The notes under the pieces are model-generated. The model saw only the letters and a list, made by a program, of their open reading frames with translations. It was not told the origin of the DNA and did no database searches. The translations under genes were made by a program, and so were the position numbers. From Anaerococcus tetradius ATCC 35098 (GTDB lineage: Bacteria > Bacillota > Clostridia > Tissierellales > Peptoniphilaceae): a DNA stretch of 44,328 nucleotides. Numbering within the stretch: the stretch's first letter is position 1; each line of letters opens with the position of its first letter. This document shows positions 32,072-40,178 of this stretch, in pieces. The DNA lies in the NCBI RefSeq assembly GCF_000159095.1, contig NZ_GG666295.1:296214-340541 (forward strand), read 5' to 3'.

Positions 32072-32404
32072 CTATTCTTGATTTTTATTTTCTTCTATAT
32101 TTGCTTTTGCTTCTGCTATTTTTTCGTCTACTTCCTTGATCATCATTTCATAAAAATCTTTACCTTCTTGATCATCTTCTGATTTGAGTCTTTTTTTATA
32201 GCTTTCTTTTTCACGCTCTAATTGCCTTAGATAGTATTCTTCGCTTGTTAGTGACATACATAATCTCGGTTCAAAACTCGCTCTTATATGCTTCCCACAA
32301 TTGGGACACTCCACTTGTTTGTTTCCTGTAATATCACAAACTTCCACTACATCTTCTGGTTCTAGTTCAGCCTTGCAATATGGACAATAATCATTTTCTA
32401 ACAT
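32072..32404 (-). CDS. zinc-ribbon protein with coiled-coil tail
   Basis: A 110-aa protein. N-terminal zinc ribbon CPYC...VECPNCGKHI (about residues 7-38), then a helical charged tail (YLRQLEREKESYKKRL). Probably binds nucleic acid or a protein partner. Specific role unknown. Confidence 0.75.
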   Translation of the reverse strand: MLENDYCPYCKAELEPEDVVEVCDITGNKQVECPNCGKHIRASFEPRLCMSLTSEEYYLRQLEREKESYKKRLKSEDDQEGKDFYEMMIKEVDEKIAEAKANIEENKNQE

Positions 32405-32407
32405 CTT

Positions 32408-32632
32408 TTAATCCCTTTCTTCGTTTTTCTTCCGTTCCAAAAACTCTTGAAATTCCTCTTGTTGTCTTCTCTCTGATTGACTTTCAGCGTGTATAATCGG
32501 GTGGTCTGCATTAGGTATTGCTTTTAAAGCTATTTTCCAAGCTTTTTCTTTCGCTTCTTCTTCGCTATCAGCCATCACTTCATAGTAATCTTGAGCTTCG
32601 CATGATATTGTCACATAATAAAATTCAGTCAT
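32408..32632 (-). CDS. hypothetical early protein (74 aa)
   Basis: A 74-aa protein with a beta strand plus helix (EFYYVTISCEAQDYYEV, then SEEEAKEKAWKIAL) and a highly charged C-terminal helix. Looks like the small DpnD-type fold, unconfirmed. Confidence 0.7.
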   Translation of the reverse strand: MTEFYYVTISCEAQDYYEVMADSEEEAKEKAWKIALKAIPNADHPIIHAESQSERRQQEEFQEFLERKKNEERD

Positions 32633-32674
32633 CTTCTCAACTCCTTCTCAACTTTACTCAACTGTACTCAACAC

Positions 32675-32848
32675 TTATCCTAGATATTGCCATTGCCAAT
32701 ATACCAAATATATAAATTTAAAAGCAATCGCTGCAACAACAGCTTTTGATATATTTTTGACTCTTTCCATATCAGTATCTTCAAAACCCATTTTAAACAC
32801 AAACGCTATCATAAAATAAAACAAAGTTTCTGTCATTTGAGGTGTCAT
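32675..32848 (-). CDS. small protein with hydrophobic helices (57 aa)
   Basis: From ATG 32848, which overlaps the upstream stop (ATGA) with GGAGGTGA 7 nt before it; a longer start at 32866 is less likely. TETLFYFMIAFVFKMGF and KAVVAAIAFKFIYLVYW look like two membrane-embedded helices. Function unknown. Confidence 0.65.
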   Translation of the reverse strand: MTPQMTETLFYFMIAFVFKMGFEDTDMERVKNISKAVVAAIAFKFIYLVYWQWQYLG

Positions 32849-33054
32849 CCCCTCATCACCTCCCAATCACACTTATAATTCTTAACCATCTGACAATCCC
32901 TATATCTGCCATTATCAAAAACTGCCAACCTATCATCAAGATAAACTAGCCTTCCTTCATCTGCCTTCTTATACTTACTATTCGCCTTAACATCCTTGAA
33001 ACGAATCTTATAAAACTTCCCAATCTCCAAAACTGGCATAACTTGCTTTCTCAT
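32845..33054 (-). CDS. hypothetical early protein (69 aa)
   Basis: A 69-aa basic beta-rich protein (EIGKFYKIRFKDVKANSKY; RLVYLDDRLAVFDNGRYRD). A small barrel is likely. No family recognised. Confidence 0.7.
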   Translation of the reverse strand: MRKQVMPVLEIGKFYKIRFKDVKANSKYKKADEGRLVYLDDRLAVFDNGRYRDCQMVKNYKCDWEVMRG

Positions 33055-33392
33055 CTGATCTCCTTAAACTCATAATCGGGATATTTATACAAAAATAACT
33101 TCATTTTGATTTTATATACATCTGTCTTGAAGCCTTTTACATCTTCCACCACCGTAACATCCCTTTTAATGTCCTTATACATAAAATCAGCAATATAGCT
33201 AACCTTCCTCATGGTCTTACCTCTATAAATTTGACTTGGAACCAGCTCGAAAACTGGCTGCAATTCCAAATCCTTAATCACTCCGCCCCTAACTAAAAGC
33301 TTAAGTTCCTGATATCTCCTGGCTTCCTTGAGGCTGTCAAATGGTATACCGTCGACAATAGTTTTCTTGTTCTTGTACTTGTTATAAGCCAT
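33051..33392 (-). CDS. DUF1064 nuclease-like protein
   Basis: A 113-aa protein from ATG 33392 (GGAGG 4 nt upstream; the start shares one base with the upstream TGA). AYNKYKNKKTIVDGIPFDSLKEARRYQEL, then VSYIADFMYKD and VVEDVKGF with the Asp/Glu/Lys pattern of a restriction-like nuclease core, match DUF1064. These occur among phage recombination and replication genes, here next to SSB. Confidence 0.82.
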   Translation of the reverse strand: MAYNKYKNKKTIVDGIPFDSLKEARRYQELKLLVRGGVIKDLELQPVFELVPSQIYRGKTMRKVSYIADFMYKDIKRDVTVVEDVKGFKTDVYKIKMKLFLYKYPDYEFKEIR

Positions 33393-33553
33393 CAATCCTC
33401 CACATACCAGCAAATAATTTGATTGAGACTAATCATTCCAGCAGTTTTCTCACATCTAATTAATTCCAAGTACCCCATTTCTTCATCAAAACAATAATCG
33501 TCAACCTTAAAATACTTTTCTCGACCATTAACAAAACTAACAACTAAATTCAT
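33392..33553 (-). CDS. small early protein (53 aa)
   Basis: From ATG 33553 with GGGAGGATAT before it. NLVVSFVNGREKYFKVDDY suggests a small beta protein. Overlaps the last codons of ssb. A longer reading to 33682 lies in the ssb gene and is rejected. Confidence 0.7.
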   Translation of the reverse strand: MNLVVSFVNGREKYFKVDDYCFDEEMGYLELIRCEKTAGMISLNQIICWYVED

Positions 33554-34037
33554 ATATCCTCCCATCATCTTGCACCTCTTGAAAATCATCACCAAAGAAA
33601 TCGTCCTCATTTTGCCCTCTATGATAATTTCCACCCTTGCTGGTGTAATTGCCCCTATTATCTCTTTCTGTCGCTCCTGCATTACCCTGCGTGCGATTTT
33701 GACTATCTATGAACTCAACCTTATCTGCAATAATATCTGTCGTGTACACAGTCTTGCCTGTTTCCCTATCTTGATAAGAACCCGTCTGGATCCTTCCCTC
33801 GATAGCACACTTACTACCTTTGCTTAGGTATGCACTAGCATTTTCAGCTAACTTTCCCCAAACTACTATTCTTGGAAAATCAGCGGTAGGGCGATTGTTC
33901 GCCTCCGCCTCCTCTCTTTTCTCTCTGCTTAGTCCCTTATCAACTGCCAAAGTAAAAGAACAAGTCGCCATATTGCTGGTCGTATATCTTAGGTCAGGAT
34001 CTTTAGTAAGCCTGCCAATCAATAAAACCTTATTCAT
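33537..34037 (-). CDS. ssb: single-stranded DNA-binding protein
   Basis: A 166-aa SSB. The OB fold is NKVLLIGRLTKDPDLRYTTSN, FTLAVDKG, FPRIVVWGKLAENASAYLSKG and EGRIQTGSYQDRETGKTVYTT. A Gly/Asn linker precedes an acidic end with DDFFGDDFQEVQDDG. The usual DDDIPF-like tip is replaced by DGRIYEFSC, coded by the bases that form the next gene's binding site. RecT ends with the same DDFFGDDF. It overlaps the replication gene by 4 nt. Confidence 0.92.
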   Translation of the reverse strand: MNKVLLIGRLTKDPDLRYTTSNMATCSFTLAVDKGLSREKREEAEANNRPTADFPRIVVWGKLAENASAYLSKGSKCAIEGRIQTGSYQDRETGKTVYTTDIIADKVEFIDSQNRTQGNAGATERDNRGNYTSKGGNYHRGQNEDDFFGDDFQEVQDDGRIYEFSC

Positions 34038-34837
34038 ATTCCTTTCCTCATTTTCTTAATCTCTCTATTAACAACATAATCAATTACAAAATCATCTTCA
34101 TATTTCTTGCTTTCAAGTACAGTTTTCACATAATTAAAACCGCTTATATTAGATTTTTGGTCTTCTTTCAAATAAATAAGAGTGTAAAAAACCTTTCTCC
34201 AACCAAAGGTCTCTATTGCCTCGACTATCTCCTTCAAATCCTTTTTATTGGTGTTGTTTTTTACCGAATTATAATAATAATCAATAACTAGATTTTCATT
34301 TTTTCCAAAATCCGGCTTATTATTATAGTCTCTATTCTCTTTCTCTAACTCTGTATCTTGTATCTTATCTCTATTATCTGTGGGACATTGATTGGACGGT
34401 GTCCTGTATTCTTGGGACATTGTCCCATTAGGTAAGGCTTTTTTATTGCCCTCGATAGCTCTTCTTGCTCTATATTTACGCTTTCTTCTAGCCGCTTCTG
34501 TTTCCTTGCCTATCATCTCCTCAATCTGATTCATATAAAGCTCCCCCGTCTCAAGCCTTTCTACAAGACCAATCTTCACAAAAAGCTCAAGGGCGACCCT
34601 AACAGTATCAGTATCAGTATTAGTCAATCTTGCAAGAGACTTCACATCATAAGGCATAAGCCTTTGACCGACATATCTTATAAGCCTACCATCATCTGAT
34701 AGGCTCTTTAGGAGTAGCTTTAAGTAAAAATTTACATAAGCCGCTCCATTCTCCTGGTCCTCTATCCATTGGATCGTGTCATCATCATAAAAATCTTCTG
34801 GCAATTTCAGCCAATAATACCTCTTATTATCACTCAA
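34034..34837 (-). CDS. phage replisome organizer (replication initiator)
   Basis: A 267-aa protein. Residues about 5-125 match the replisome organizer N-terminal domain: RYYWLKLPEDFYDDDTIQWIED, YVNFYLKLLLKSLSDDGRLI and MPYDVKSLARLTNTDTDTVRVAL, a winged helix. A basic linker (ARRKRKYRARRAI) and a C-terminal helical domain resembling DnaB-binding regions follow. It opens the phage origin and recruits helicase. An origin is often within this gene, though no clear iterons were found. Confidence 0.85.
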   Translation of the reverse strand: MSDNKRYYWLKLPEDFYDDDTIQWIEDQENGAAYVNFYLKLLLKSLSDDGRLIRYVGQRLMPYDVKSLARLTNTDTDTVRVALELFVKIGLVERLETGELYMNQIEEMIGKETEAARRKRKYRARRAIEGNKKALPNGTMSQEYRTPSNQCPTDNRDKIQDTELEKENRDYNNKPDFGKNENLVIDYYYNSVKNNTNKKDLKEIVEAIETFGWRKVFYTLIYLKEDQKSNISGFNYVKTVLESKKYEDDFVIDYVVNREIKKMRKGI

Positions 34838-35731
34838 TCAGACCTCCTTGACTGGCTCAAAATCATCTCCGAAAAAATCATCCTGCTTGCTGTCTTTCTT
34901 CTCCTCGATAATCTCTCCTGGATCCTTGTCAACATTAGCTGGAGCCTCTTCTTGCTCCTCTTCTGCTACGACCTCATAATTCACATCAAAATCATAGTGG
35001 TTGTCAACTGTTTTTTGACTACCAGTAAAATTAGCATTATCAAAGCTCATAGCTTGGATAAGTCCTTGAGACTCAATAGCCTTAGGAGCATACTTAAGAA
35101 CTTGGATCAAGCAGGACTTCTTGGCCATGGAGTCGAAGTCTGTCTTCCATGGGCCTGAGTAAAAACTCTTAGAATAGGTCTTGCCGTATCTTTCTGCATC
35201 AGCCTTTGACATATAAAATACATCTTGACCACCGTCCTTGGTCTGATAAATAGCATAGTAGCCTATAACCTCTCCACTATCACCAGTCAAGCAAGGTTTG
35301 TGGCTTATCTCGCCAGTTCCGTAATCTATAGCGAAGTCTTCATTTCCTCTCACTTCTCTTGCTGTAATTCTCTTAAATTGCCCAGTATTATAAGCTAATT
35401 TTAAAAGTCCTTTGTACCCGATTTGAAAGTTCACAGTAGACCCGTAAGGGATCAAATAAGCCTCACCCAATGGAGTGTTAAATTCCAATCCCAATTGAGC
35501 AGAATTCATAATAGCTGCAAGTAAGCTTTGTTGAGTACAATTTGCAAGCTTAGGATTAGAATTAATTGCAGTTAAGGCAGTCCTAACAAACTTTTCAACT
35601 GGCAAATAACTTGGTAGGGCGTTTTGGATCTCCCCCTTCATGCTCATTAAAAGCCCTCTAACAGTATCCTGCTTGCTTAAAGCTGGCTTATTTTGTGTAT
35701 TTTTCTTTAGTGCGTTCTTTGCGTTAGTCAT
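34838..35731 (-). CDS. recT: RecT single-strand annealing protein
   Basis: A 297-aa RecT. TVRGLLMSMKGEIQNALPSYL, LANCTQQSLLAAIMNSAQLGL, GEAYLIPYGSTVNFQIGYKGL and MAKKSCLIQVLKYAPKA are family hallmarks. The acidic tail ends DDFFGDDFEPVKEV, sharing DDFFGDDF with the SSB tail. It works with the YqaJ exonuclease two genes upstream. An Xre-type gene lies between them. Confidence 0.95.
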   Translation of the reverse strand: MTNAKNALKKNTQNKPALSKQDTVRGLLMSMKGEIQNALPSYLPVEKFVRTALTAINSNPKLANCTQQSLLAAIMNSAQLGLEFNTPLGEAYLIPYGSTVNFQIGYKGLLKLAYNTGQFKRITAREVRGNEDFAIDYGTGEISHKPCLTGDSGEVIGYYAIYQTKDGGQDVFYMSKADAERYGKTYSKSFYSGPWKTDFDSMAKKSCLIQVLKYAPKAIESQGLIQAMSFDNANFTGSQKTVDNHYDFDVNYEVVAEEEQEEAPANVDKDPGEIIEEKKDSKQDDFFGDDFEPVKEV

Positions 35732-35932
35732 TTAATCCTCCAACTTTACAATCTCTTTAGGGTCTACATCTAGGGCTTTGGCTAATTTGCTTATATAGTT
35801 TAATGTGGCGTGTCCACGCTCTAAGACCACGCCCAACCATTGCCTTGATGATTTCATTTCCTCGGCTAATCCGCAAATATTAAAGCCTTTTTGTAGCATT
35901 AACATCTTAATTTTTAATGAATCTATCTTCAT
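35732..35932 (-). CDS. Xre-type HTH regulator
   Basis: A 66-aa helix-turn-helix protein: LKIKMLMLQKGFNICGLAEEM, then RQWLGVVLERGHATLNYISKL and VDPKEIVKLED. Sits between the YqaJ and RecT genes with 4-nt overlap on one side. Possibly adjusts recombination-gene expression; target unknown. Confidence 0.8.
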   Translation of the reverse strand: MKIDSLKIKMLMLQKGFNICGLAEEMKSSRQWLGVVLERGHATLNYISKLAKALDVDPKEIVKLED

Positions 35933-36861
35933 TTCACAATCTCCTTCAAATAAAATCTCCTAGACTCTGACTGTTTTGTATATTTTCCGTATAAATCAGG
36001 TTCATCTATCTTAAATTTATTACTGTCAAATCTGTTACTTGTATAAGGCTTATATGATACAGACAAAAAGTCATTAGCCCCAAAATTGTTATCCTTTAAC
36101 TGGAGCTTTATTTTTTGCTCAAACTCCTTATTATCGGCTTCTAGTGTCTTTATAAGGTCTTTTCTCTCCTTATAAGCCTCATAGTCTGTCTTATCTACTT
36201 CAAGGCTTACCTCTTCCTCAAGACCGCCCTTAAACCTATCTTTTAGGGCTTGGTCATACTCACTTGTCCCATCTGGTGCTGGGATCTCTCCCTTTAGCAC
36301 ATAATTCTCCCAAAAATCAACCTCTTGGGATTTTAACATCTCGATAACTTCTTCATCTCTTGGAATTTCTCTTATGATAAAGTCTGTTGAGAATATCAAG
36401 CATGCTATATAACACTTTTCTGCTCCAGTTACCATCATGTAGTGGTGGCATTGTAGCTCATAATTAATAGGAATAGCTCCATCCGCCCACTTATCTTTAG
36501 CATAAGGACTAGTTGTCTTGCACTCTAGGATAGCATTCTCTCCGACTACCTCCCTATCTATATCAGCTAGTAGATAAGGATGGTCTGTATCTACCATCAT
36601 AAAATTATTTCTTCTAACCTTCTTACCTGTAGCTTCGGTAAATCTCTTAGCCACATAATCTTCTAGATCTCTTCCTTGCCTTAAAATCTCATTATCTATA
36701 TCCTTTTCGACTTGACCTGTCTTTTCAAAATACAGCTGGGCTTTAGACTTCCACTTATTAAGCCCACAAGCAGCCGCCGCATCAGAACCGCCTATCCCTT
36801 TCTTCCTAAGCTCAAGCCATTCTTCACGACTAAGCTTCGAAACATTAGCAAGCTTCTCCAT
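35929..36861 (-). CDS. YqaJ-type exonuclease (lambda exo-like)
   Basis: A 310-aa YqaJ viral recombinase. LSREEWLELRKKGIGGSDAAA is the entry motif. The catalytic core has YLLADIDREVVGENAILECKTT (Asp...Glu-x-Lys). ELQCHHYMMVTG follows. The C-terminal region is charged. It resects double-strand ends for RecT to anneal. Confidence 0.92.
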   Translation of the reverse strand: MEKLANVSKLSREEWLELRKKGIGGSDAAAACGLNKWKSKAQLYFEKTGQVEKDIDNEILRQGRDLEDYVAKRFTEATGKKVRRNNFMMVDTDHPYLLADIDREVVGENAILECKTTSPYAKDKWADGAIPINYELQCHHYMMVTGAEKCYIACLIFSTDFIIREIPRDEEVIEMLKSQEVDFWENYVLKGEIPAPDGTSEYDQALKDRFKGGLEEEVSLEVDKTDYEAYKERKDLIKTLEADNKEFEQKIKLQLKDNNFGANDFLSVSYKPYTSNRFDSNKFKIDEPDLYGKYTKQSESRRFYLKEIVK

Positions 36862-37133
36862 TACATAAGCCCCCTATAATACTGCTCTTTTAAAATTCTC
36901 TCATCTTCCTTAGCTTCATCATCTCTCATTTTAAGGTAAGCCTTGTCATCTTCATCAAGCTTTCCCTCTTCGATATCCTCAAAGATGATATCCTTTATCT
37001 TGCAATTATCTGAAACGATATATTTCGCCTTTAAAGCTCCCTCTATATCTCCATCATGATTTTCTTCGATTGTTTGAAGTGGGATATCAACTTCATCCTC
37101 CACATATAGGATCCTTGTAAACTTAACTCTCAT
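36861..37133 (-). CDS. acidic hypothetical protein (90 aa)
   Basis: A 90-aa protein, strongly acidic in the C-terminal half (EDIEEGKLDEDDKAYLKMRDD). VKFTRILYVEDEVDIPLQT begins it. It shares one base with the exonuclease start. Unknown; its position just before YqaJ is seen in other phages. Confidence 0.72.
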   Translation of the reverse strand: MRVKFTRILYVEDEVDIPLQTIEENHDGDIEGALKAKYIVSDNCKIKDIIFEDIEEGKLDEDDKAYLKMRDDEAKEDERILKEQYYRGLM

Positions 37134-37315
37134 AAACTCTCAGCCCTCCTCAAAAGACTCTCTCTTCCTTGTATCTCTATATCTAAAAGCTCCATCTTAT
37201 CCTCTCGGTCTGCTTCACTTTCTTTGCTTTTTAGCCAATCTCTTAAAAATTTCAAATCATTTAACTTTATAGTCTTCAAAGTTCTTGTAAACTCACATCT
37301 TCTTTTAAAATTCAT
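37130..37315 (-). CDS. small basic helical protein (61 aa)
   Basis: Starts NFKRRCEFTRTLKTIKLND and continues as a charged helix. Unknown. The 57 bases upstream hold an inverted repeat, AGCTATA (37330-37336) with TATAGCT (37351-37357). Confidence 0.65.
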   Translation of the reverse strand: MNFKRRCEFTRTLKTIKLNDLKFLRDWLKSKESEADREDKMELLDIEIQGRESLLRRAESL

Positions 37316-37372
37316 CTTTACTCCTTATTAGCTATAAGGTATAGTCCTCGTATAGCTTATTTAATTTGTCCC

Positions 37373-37555
37373 TTAATTCACGCTAAGGGCTTTTTTATTG
37401 TCTGGATCAATACTTATTAGCATTTCTCTTCTATAGCCTAAGATTTTCTTATGCTCCTTCTTACGACTTCTTAAATCCACCCCCTCTATAACTCTTAGAT
37501 CTGCTCTTTTTGCTCTCTTACTTGTCTTCTTTCTCCCGAATATTCTTAGTGTCAT
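37373..37555 (-). CDS. small basic protein (60 aa)
   Basis: A highly basic 60-aa protein (RIFGRKKTSKRAKRADLRVIE), probably nucleic-acid-binding. An AGGAGTT site lies before the ATG. Unknown. Confidence 0.65.
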   Translation of the reverse strand: MTLRIFGRKKTSKRAKRADLRVIEGVDLRSRKKEHKKILGYRREMLISIDPDNKKALSVN

Positions 37556-37564
37556 AAACTCCTC

Positions 37565-37762
37565 CTATATTTCGTTAACATGCATGTAATTCTTTCTAAA
37601 AAACTCTTTCACATCATCTTTTAAAAAATAAACTTTCCTAGACCACCTATATATAGGCAATCCCTCTTCTACCATCTTATCGAGCGTATTCACACTCATA
37701 TCAAGCCAAGCCGCCATCTCCGTCTTATTAAGAAAATCCCTCTCGGCTATTGAAACTTTCAT
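37565..37762 (-). CDS. excisionase-like HTH protein
   Basis: A 65-aa MerR/excisionase-type protein: NKTEMAAWLDMSVNTLDKMVE, then GLPIYRWSRKVYFLKDDVKEFF, the helix-turn-helix_17 pattern. A candidate directionality factor for the integrase, although it lies far from it. Confidence 0.8.
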   Translation of the reverse strand: MKVSIAERDFLNKTEMAAWLDMSVNTLDKMVEEGLPIYRWSRKVYFLKDDVKEFFRKNYMHVNEI

Positions 37763-37770
37763 ATTGCCTC

Positions 37771-38550
37771 CTATCCCAAAAACTTGTTTATAAAGTATAT
37801 TTGTCCTTTTCCTGTAACTTTAGTAGTTGTAGTAATCACATTAGCTCCCTTGCTATCAACATAAGAACCTTTCTTCATCTCAAACAATCCTTGCTCTACA
37901 TACTGCTGTAACGGTTGATTTTTTCTTTCTCCTGACTTACATAAATAGCCGTTGTTTCTCATCCAGGAGAATAGCTTGTTCTGCCCAATCTTTTCGTTAA
38001 TTCTGCCTTGCCTTATAGCTTCTTGACTAATCATCTTAGCAAGTTCGCCCATCAAGCAAGACCTAGAAGAAGCAGATACAGTATCGGCAAATAGGACCTT
38101 AGGCTTATTTCTTTCAATTTGTGCCTCAGCTAATGCTCTCTTTGCTTTTTCTTCCTTGAGGTTAGTCGCTAGCATTATTAAATAGTCAGGATCTGTAAGA
38201 GTTCTTTCTATTACTCCGTCCGTCATATATGCCCCATGCTTTCTTATGGATGGTAGGACTTCGCTTGTTACCCAGTCTGCAAATCTTTCTGCCTCTGGCT
38301 TTCTACTTTGGAAGACTAGTTTGTATAGGTTTGACTCGCTAATCATTGTTACATCTGTTCTTCTTCCTAGAGAATCGACACCGTCCATAGTATGGACGCC
38401 ATCTCCATTCAATCTTGCCTTCACGTTTCTTGGATTAGCAATTTCCAGTACCCTACAAACATCATTGAGTGCAAAATACGGTTCATCATCAATAATCGAT
38501 GTTCTTACTTGTCCAAACTCTTCATTATCAAATATTTTTAAATCTTTCAT
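37771..38550 (-). CDS. phage antirepressor, Bro-N plus KilAC
   Basis: A 259-aa antirepressor. Bro-N domain (about 1-105): LKIFDNEEFGQVRTSIIDDEPYFALNDV, then KPEAERFADWVTSEVLPSIRKHG. C-terminal KilAC/ANT domain (about 135-255): FADTVSASSRSCLMGELAKMI, INEKIGQNKLFSWMRNNGYL and KGQIYFINKF. Such proteins inactivate phage repressors to promote induction. It heads the early minus-strand genes and faces the + strand DUF3892 gene. Confidence 0.93.
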   Translation of the reverse strand: MKDLKIFDNEEFGQVRTSIIDDEPYFALNDVCRVLEIANPRNVKARLNGDGVHTMDGVDSLGRRTDVTMISESNLYKLVFQSRKPEAERFADWVTSEVLPSIRKHGAYMTDGVIERTLTDPDYLIMLATNLKEEKAKRALAEAQIERNKPKVLFADTVSASSRSCLMGELAKMISQEAIRQGRINEKIGQNKLFSWMRNNGYLCKSGERKNQPLQQYVEQGLFEMKKGSYVDSKGANVITTTTKVTGKGQIYFINKFLG

Positions 38551-38583
38551 TCATTTTTCCTTTCTTTATAAATTTAAAAACCA

Positions 38584-38652
38584 CAATATATAGTATGTTA
38601 TAAAATTATAATAACTATATATATTGCTTTTTATAGTCAAAGATGGTAAAAT
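38584..38652. promoter_or_regulatory. divergent control region between antirepressor and DUF3892 genes
   Basis: CAATATATAGT (38584-38594) and ACTATATATATTG (38614-38626) form an inverted repeat with a 19-nt spacer, an operator-like element. A rightward promoter follows: TTGCTT (38624-38629), 17 nt, TAAAAT (38647-38652). The leftward promoter for the antirepressor must lie in the same stretch but is not clear. Confidence 0.6.
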
Positions 38653-38712
38653 TTTCCTAGTAGAGTATATCTCTTAATTTGTTAAACATTTTATCCAGAA
38701 AGGAGGTGCCAA

Positions 38713-38919
38713 TTGAAAAGAGTAATAACCACAAACCAATCTTCAACCGGAAGAAATTTAAACTTTAAAGACACAAAGTCTGGTAGATATATGACAAGAC
38801 AAGACTTCGTTAGATCTATAAAAGCTGGCAATTACGAAAATTATCATGTTCGTTTGATAAATGGTATAGAAACACCTGTTTCCAATCCTGATAAATCTAA
38901 AAATAACAATTTAGATTAA
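38713..38919 (+). CDS. DUF3892-family protein
   Basis: A 68-aa protein with a TTG start (AAAGGAGG upstream), on the opposite strand from its neighbours. VITTNQSSTGRNLNFKDTKS, a GNYENYHVRLINGIE strand and the ending SNPDKSKNNNLD match the DUF3892 pattern, whose ends read like SNPDG...NNLD. Function unknown. It overlaps the converging regulator gene by 4 nt. Confidence 0.8.
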   Translation: MKRVITTNQSSTGRNLNFKDTKSGRYMTRQDFVRSIKAGNYENYHVRLINGIETPVSNPDKSKNNNLD

Positions 38920-39263
38920 GAAAATGGGATATACTCTACTCTGTAATTTTCATCACTTATCTCACTATTAGAATTAATTGAAACTATTAACCTATTTTTA
39001 TTATCAGAAATTATAATTTCCTTAACCTTTTTATCTCCAATAATAATAGGTAAAGGTTCAAGCAAATCTTCAATATCAATTCCATAGCTTTCAACCAAAT
39101 TCTTTAACTTATTTTGAGTTTTTCTACCACAAGCTATTTCTCTTTTCATCATTCCATCAAAGTGTGATCTAGAAATATTAAGTTCTCTACAAAATTCAGC
39201 TACAGAATTGAAATTATCTTCAATTAATTTATCAACCTCTATCTTTTCTAAGAATCTTTTCAT
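38916..39263 (-). CDS. HTH-type transcriptional regulator
   Basis: A 115-aa protein. Residues about 18-65 are a lambda-repressor-like helix-turn-helix (NSVAEFCRELNISRSHFDGMM, then KNLVESYGIDIEDLLEP). The C-terminal half is beta-rich. Third regulator in this cluster; target unknown. Confidence 0.78.
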   Translation of the reverse strand: MKRFLEKIEVDKLIEDNFNSVAEFCRELNISRSHFDGMMKREIACGRKTQNKLKNLVESYGIDIEDLLEPLPIIIGDKKVKEIIISDNKNRLIVSINSNSEISDENYRVEYIPFS

Positions 39264-39289
39264 TCACTCTTCCTTTCTATAAAAATGTT

Positions 39290-39556
39290 CTAAATCATAT
39301 CTAAATTAGCCGCTTCAAATATACTTACTTTTTCTACATTGCAGGCACAGATATAATCTGAGTTTTCCTCTATGGACTTCTCAATCTTGCCTGCAATATT
39401 TTCTGCTAAGCTATCATTTGAAAACAAAATAGCATCTTCAATTGATTTAGACATACTCCCTTGTAAATCAATTAAATACATAGTTTTCCTATTACTTACG
39501 AACCTATTTTCATATTTTTTAATTTTTATAGTTACAATGTAATAACATTTATTCAT
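39290..39556 (-). CDS. hypothetical protein (88 aa)
   Basis: An 88-aa alpha/beta protein (NKCYYIVTIKIKKYENRFV, later ENSDYICACNVEKVSIFEA). Its ATG overlaps the stop of the 29-aa gene. No family recognised. Confidence 0.72.
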   Translation of the reverse strand: MNKCYYIVTIKIKKYENRFVSNRKTMYLIDLQGSMSKSIEDAILFSNDSLAENIAGKIEKSIEENSDYICACNVEKVSIFEAANLDMI

Positions 39557-39642
39557 ATTTCTTCCTTTCTCTCATTGAATTCCTGATTTTCAAAAAATTT
39601 AATCTCAGCTACAATCTGATTAAGGCTTGCTAATTCATTCAT
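39553..39642 (-). CDS. very small protein (29 aa)
   Basis: NELASLNQIVAEIKFFENQ..., an acidic helix. TAGGAGG lies just before the ATG. The stop overlaps the next ATG (ATGA). This coupling and the good site support it. A function cannot be inferred. Confidence 0.6.
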   Translation of the reverse strand: MNELASLNQIVAEIKFFENQEFNERKEEI

Positions 39643-39687
39643 TAATCCTCCTAATAACATTTATAATCGCATTTAAAACGTTGTGTC

Positions 39688-39912
39688 TTAGTTATTAACA
39701 TTTAAAATGGTATTTTTATTTAAAAAAATATCATCAATTTTTACGTCAAAGTAATCAGCTATTTTCTTCGCAGTAGTAAGGCTCATCCTAGAAGTATTTT
39801 CAGCAGTACTTATAGTCTGCTGGCTAACCCCTACCGCCTTTGCTAATTCTTTCTGACTAACATTCTTCATAGCCCTAAGGACTCTTATATTATTATCTGC
39901 TATAACAATCAC
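39688..39912 (-). CDS. Xre-type HTH regulator (Cro-like)
   Basis: A 74-aa helix-turn-helix protein: NNIRVLRAMKNVSQKELAKAV, VSQQTISTAEN, then AKKIADYFDVKIDDIF. Cro-like by size and position in the leftward operon. Follows another Xre gene by a few bases. Confidence 0.85.
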   Translation of the reverse strand: MIVIADNNIRVLRAMKNVSQKELAKAVGVSQQTISTAENTSRMSLTTAKKIADYFDVKIDDIFLNKNTILNVNN

Positions 39913-39918
39913 CCCCTT

Positions 39919-40116
39919 CTAATCCTCATAAAGCTCCCACCAATCAAACTGAAAGAATCTTCCCAATCTCTTAGCGTGTTTAACTGGTAGCTCTCTTTCT
40001 CCATACTCGTATCCTTGATAAACATTAGTCCTTATTTCTAAAAGCTCAGCTATAAACTTTTGAGTAAGCTTATATTTCTTCCTCAAATCTTTCAACATAC
40101 TATATCTAGTTTCCAT
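39919..40116 (-). CDS. Xre-type HTH regulator
   Basis: A 65-aa helix-turn-helix protein: MLKDLRKKYKLTQKFIAELL, TNVYQGYEYGERELPVKHAKRL, ending WWELYED. First leftward gene of this operon, back to back with the + strand gene at 40179. Confidence 0.85.
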   Translation of the reverse strand: METRYSMLKDLRKKYKLTQKFIAELLEIRTNVYQGYEYGERELPVKHAKRLGRFFQFDWWELYED

Positions 40117-40137
40117 ATCTTTCTCACCCCCTATATG

Positions 40138-40146
40138 TGGTATAAT
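40138..40146 (+). promoter_or_regulatory. extended -10 promoter for the 40179 gene
   Basis: TGGTATAAT is an extended -10 (TG-N-TATAAT) without a good -35. It would start RNA about 25 nt before the AAAGGAGG site. The A/T-rich symmetric stretch just after it (40141-40158) may be an operator shared with the leftward Xre genes. Confidence 0.6.
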
Positions 40147-40178
40147 ATTATTATAATAGCAAGAAAGGAGGTGTTCTT

